NCBI GenBank assembly: GCA_040880365.1
Contig: JBBDIO010000208.1
Span: forward strand, 1 to 16,314
Reading direction: 5' to 3'
From: JBBDIO01 sp040880365
GTDB lineage: Bacteria > Chloroflexota > Anaerolineae > Caldilineales > Caldilineaceae
DNA length: 16,314 nucleotides
In this document: piece after piece, positions 13,856 through 16,314 of the stretch
Layout of the letters: the number at the start of each line of letters is the position of its first letter
Position numbering within the stretch: position 1 is the stretch's first letter
Position numbers and translations under genes: made by a program
Notes under the pieces: model-generated
What the model saw: only the letters and a program-made list of their open reading frames with translations
Databases searched by the model: none
What the model was told of the DNA's origin: nothing

Positions 13856-14641
13856 ATGACCGAGCCAATCCACGAACACGCGCCTTCGGGCACGCAGCCA
13901 AATTCCGTCACAACTGGCGACCGCGCTACCCTGGTTAACGATCCCATTTATCGCATCACCGTGGCGGTCTTTGCCCTCCTCACCACCGGAATGCCGGCGA
14001 CGTTGGGCCAGTTTCGCTTCATGCCCATCGTCCAGGCCATCGCGCTAACCCTGTTCCTGGGACTGGCATTGCGTCGCGGCAATCTGCGCGCCGGCTACAC
14101 GGTGCTAGGCATCTGGCTGGGCGTGCAGCTGGTCGTGATGACCTTGCTCACCGTGCTGTTACCGCCCCATATCAGCGAACGGGCAATCACCGAAGGCTTT
14201 CTCCACCGCCAGGCCTTGCTGGAATGGGTGTATGCGGGCACGGCCTACCCATCCGGCATCCTTGTCGCGCCGCTTGCCTATCTGATTGAATTGGTCGGCA
14301 TCCTGCTAGGTGGCCTTCTCAGCGCGGGGCTGATTGGCGGCTGGTTTTTCATGCGACTGGTCAATTTCACCGCCTACTCAATCGGTACGATGACCGTCAT
14401 GGCCCAGGGTGGACTAGGCATGTTGGCGCCGCTCCTCATCTGGAACCTTTTGCGCTTGCTCGGCTATGCCATGCTGTTCCCGCTCGTCGCCTTGCCCTTG
14501 CAGACCGGTGAGTGGACACTGGCAGCCTATTGGCCGCGCTACCGCCGTCGGATCCTGCTGGGTGGCGGTTTAATCCTTGGGGGCATCCTGCTGGAAGTTC
14601 TGCTAACGCCCGTGTGGCCCCAGCTCCTTCCCCAAAGTTAG
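13856..14641 (+). CDS. Polytopic membrane protein of unknown function
   Basis: I do not recognise a family. A 261-residue protein with a ~30-residue polar N-terminus followed by about seven hydrophobic segments (near 32-50, 55-73, 79-103, 134-155, 157-192, 195-214 and 233-252), so an integral membrane protein. Gly/Leu-rich helices such as LVGILLGGLLSAGLIGG are present, but no catalytic, cofactor or transporter signature. ATG 13856 is chosen because the -10 element ends only 10 nt before it; the open frame reaches back to 13730, but that part lies in the terminator hairpin of the bc operon. No Shine-Dalgarno can fit in so short a leader. smc follows after 17 nt with no ribosome site or promoter of its own, so the two may share a transcript. 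Confidence 0.75.
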   Translation: MTEPIHEHAPSGTQPNSVTTGDRATLVNDPIYRITVAVFALLTTGMPATLGQFRFMPIVQAIALTLFLGLALRRGNLRAGYTVLGIWLGVQLVVMTLLTVLLPPHISERAITEGFLHRQALLEWVYAGTAYPSGILVAPLAYLIELVGILLGGLLSAGLIGGWFFMRLVNFTAYSIGTMTVMAQGGLGMLAPLLIWNLLRLLGYAMLFPLVALPLQTGEWTLAAYWPRYRRRILLGGGLILGGILLEVLLTPVWPQLLPQS

Positions 14642-14658
14642 GCCAGAAAAAGTACCCA

Positions 14659-16314
14659 ATGCTAATCAAACGTGTTGCCATTCAGGGTTTCAAGACCTTC
14701 GCCAAACGCACAGAATTCATCTTCGACCCCGGCGTCACCGCGATTGTTGGCCCCAATGGCAGTGGCAAATCCAATGTGGTGGATGCGATTCGCTGGTGTT
14801 TGGGCGAACAGAGTTTCAGCCTGTTGCGCTCCAAAAAAACCAGCGATGTCATCTTTTCCGGCAGCGACAAAAAGGCGCGGCTGGGCATGGCGCAAGTCAG
14901 CCTCTTTCTGGACAACAGCCAGGGCGAGTTGCCCATCGACTTTGCCGAAATCGAGATTTCCCGGCGCGCCTATCGCGATGGCGATAACGAATATCTGCTC
15001 AATGGGCGGCGCGTGCGCCTGCAGGATATCACCGAACTGCTGGCCCAAACAGGATTGGGCAAGCGCACCTACGCGCTCATCGGCCAGGGTCTCATCGACC
15101 GCATTCTAAGCCTCGCGCCCGAAGAACTGCGCGGCCTGTTTGAAGAAGCCGCAGGCATCACCGGCTATCAGTCCAAACGCACCACCACCGTGCGCCGTCT
15201 GGATGCCGCCCACCAGAACCTGACCCGCGTCCAGGATATCGTCTCCGAAATCAGTCCCCGTCTGGGCTATCTGAAACGCCAGGCCGACCGCGCCCGCGAA
15301 CGGGAACAGATCGCCAAAGACCTCCACAGCCTGCTGCTGGAATGGTATGGCTACCACTGGCACAAGACCATCGGCGAGCTTCGCACCAAACACGCCGCCG
15401 TCGAAGAACTCAAGGGCAAAGTCGCCCAAAGCCAGACAGAACTGGAGACAATCGGCGCCAGGATTGCCGCTTTGCGCACACGCCAGGGCGAATTGCGCGG
15501 CGAAGTGGGCGGCCTGCACCATCGCAGCAGCGAACTGCACCGCCAGGCCGAAGCCTTGAGCAAGGAACTGGCAGTCGCCCAGGAGCGTATGCGCCAAATC
15601 CAGGCCCGGCGCGAGGCCGCCCAGCAGGAACTTGCGCCCTTGCGCCTGCAACTGGAAACCATCGAAGCGCGCATGGGCGAAACCCAGGCCGAAATCGCCC
15701 ATTGGCAAGCGGTACAGCACGAACGCGCCGCCGCCGTGAGCGAACTGCAAGCTGTGGTCGACGCGCGCCAGCAGGATCGCAACCGCCTCTTGCAGGATGT
15801 GACCGAAACCCGCAGCCGCCTGCACGCGCGCCAGAACGAAGCCGCCGACCTGAAAAGCCGTCACCGGCAACTGGAAGAACGCGCGGCAGAAATCGCCCAG
15901 GAAGTCGGCGCGCAACGCACCGCCCACGCCCAGGCCGAAACCGAAGCCCAAACCCATGCCGCGCGCCTGCAACAACAGGAAGCCGAACAGCAGGCCATCG
16001 TCGCGGAAATCGCCGAACTGCGGACCCAGCTCGAGGCAATCTCCACCCAGGTCCAGACTCAACGCACCGCCCTGGAACAGGCACAACAGCGCCGTCAGGT
16101 GGGCGACCGGGAAGTCGACCGCCTGCAAACCCGGCTCGACCTGCTGGCGCGGCTCCACCGCGAAGGCGCGGGCTATGCCAGCGGCGTGCGCGCCGTCATC
16201 CAGGCTTCTGCCCAGACACCTACGCCACAATCGCCCCCAGGATTGCAGGGGATTGTGGGCGCGGTGGCCTCGCTCATCAAAGTGCCCGCCCACCTCGACA
16301 AAGCCATCGAAACC
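14659..16314 (+). CDS. smc: Chromosome segregation protein SMC (N-terminal part, runs off the window)
   Basis: ATP-driven DNA-loop-extruding condensin core. The 552 visible residues are open to the window edge; full-length SMC is ~1150-1200. The N-terminal head has the SMC signature FKTFAKRT and Walker A GPNGSGKSN (31-39), followed by DAIRWCLGEQS; ALIGQGLIDRILSL holds the Q-loop, and EELRGLFEEAAGITGY follows it. From ~170 to ~505 is a long Gln/Glu/Arg/Ala-rich coiled coil with heptad-like spacing and very few stop codons in other frames. At ~520 GLQGIVGAVASLIKVP begins the hinge, where the window ends. No strong Shine-Dalgarno precedes ATG 14659; translation is likely coupled to the upstream membrane-protein gene 17 nt away. 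A ScpA/ScpB gene is not in view. Confidence 0.97.
   Translation, partial: MLIKRVAIQGFKTFAKRTEFIFDPGVTAIVGPNGSGKSNVVDAIRWCLGEQSFSLLRSKKTSDVIFSGSDKKARLGMAQVSLFLDNSQGELPIDFAEIEISRRAYRDGDNEYLLNGRRVRLQDITELLAQTGLGKRTYALIGQGLIDRILSLAPEELRGLFEEAAGITGYQSKRTTTVRRLDAAHQNLTRVQDIVSEISPRLGYLKRQADRAREREQIAKDLHSLLLEWYGYHWHKTIGELRTKHAAVEELKGKVAQSQTELETIGARIAALRTRQGELRGEVGGLHHRSSELHRQAEALSKELAVAQERMRQIQARREAAQQELAPLRLQLETIEARMGETQAEIAHWQAVQHERAAAVSELQAVVDARQQDRNRLLQDVTETRSRLHARQNEAADLKSRHRQLEERAAEIAQEVGAQRTAHAQAETEAQTHAARLQQQEAEQQAIVAEIAELRTQLEAISTQVQTQRTALEQAQQRRQVGDREVDRLQTRLDLLARLHREGAGYASGVRAVIQASAQTPTPQSPPGLQGIVGAVASLIKVPAHLDKAIET

Noticed and set aside
15106..16293. 395-codon minus-strand open frame within smc
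   Set aside because: It is the complement of the SMC coiled coil; the Phe/Leu/Gly-rich translation reflects antisense of Gln/Glu/Ala codons.

Overview
This window looks like ordinary chromosome from a GC-rich, respiring bacterium, most likely a member of the Chloroflexota (inference). The reasons are a full transcription-attenuating T-box leader in front of a valine tRNA ligase, sigma-70-type promoters, clear Shine-Dalgarno sites, strong GCC/CGC codon bias, and a cytochrome bc complex whose cytochrome b has b6-type haem spacing but carries the subunit-IV part in one chain. I see no transposase, integrase, CRISPR array, tRNA or rRNA.

Layout. Bases 1-35 hold the probable last codons of an upstream gene. 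Bases 162-2701 (+) are a tight four-gene block: XRE-type HTH regulator, membrane-anchored dienelactone-hydrolase-like protein, small stand-alone SpoIIE/PPM phosphatase, and P-loop kinase-like protein. The regulator is preceded by an 18-bp palindrome and a 16-bp-period direct repeat. Facing this block, with a 73-bp tail-to-tail overlap, is a DedA/VTT-family membrane protein (2629-3693, -). A more AT-rich 600-bp gap (3694-4289) holds divergent promoter candidates and a short degenerate repeat array. It leads into a two-gene unit: an acetolactate-synthase-like TPP enzyme (4290-5900) and an SDR oxidoreductase (5992-6726), closed by a 16-bp-stem hairpin.

Bases 6798-10151 are the valS transcription unit: consensus promoter, T-box leader with GTC (Val) specifier and terminator, ValRS, and an intrinsic terminator. 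Bases 10177-13781 are a bc-complex operon with its own strong promoter: Rieske protein, fused cytochrome b, di-haem cytochrome c, and a strong terminator. Then come a polytopic membrane protein, probably read from a near-leaderless mRNA (13856-14641), and the N-terminal half of the chromosome-segregation protein SMC (14659 to the window end).

The points most worth a second look are in the bc complex. Cytochrome b has SPWY in place of the usual PEWY, has no cysteine, and carries an extra ~135-residue C-terminal domain; the Rieske protein carries a ~118-residue cytoplasmic N-terminal extension. The repeat structures upstream of the XRE and TPP genes are also of interest. I found no convincing wholly new multi-gene system; the best candidate for an unexplained gene set is the XRE/hydrolase/phosphatase/P-loop block.
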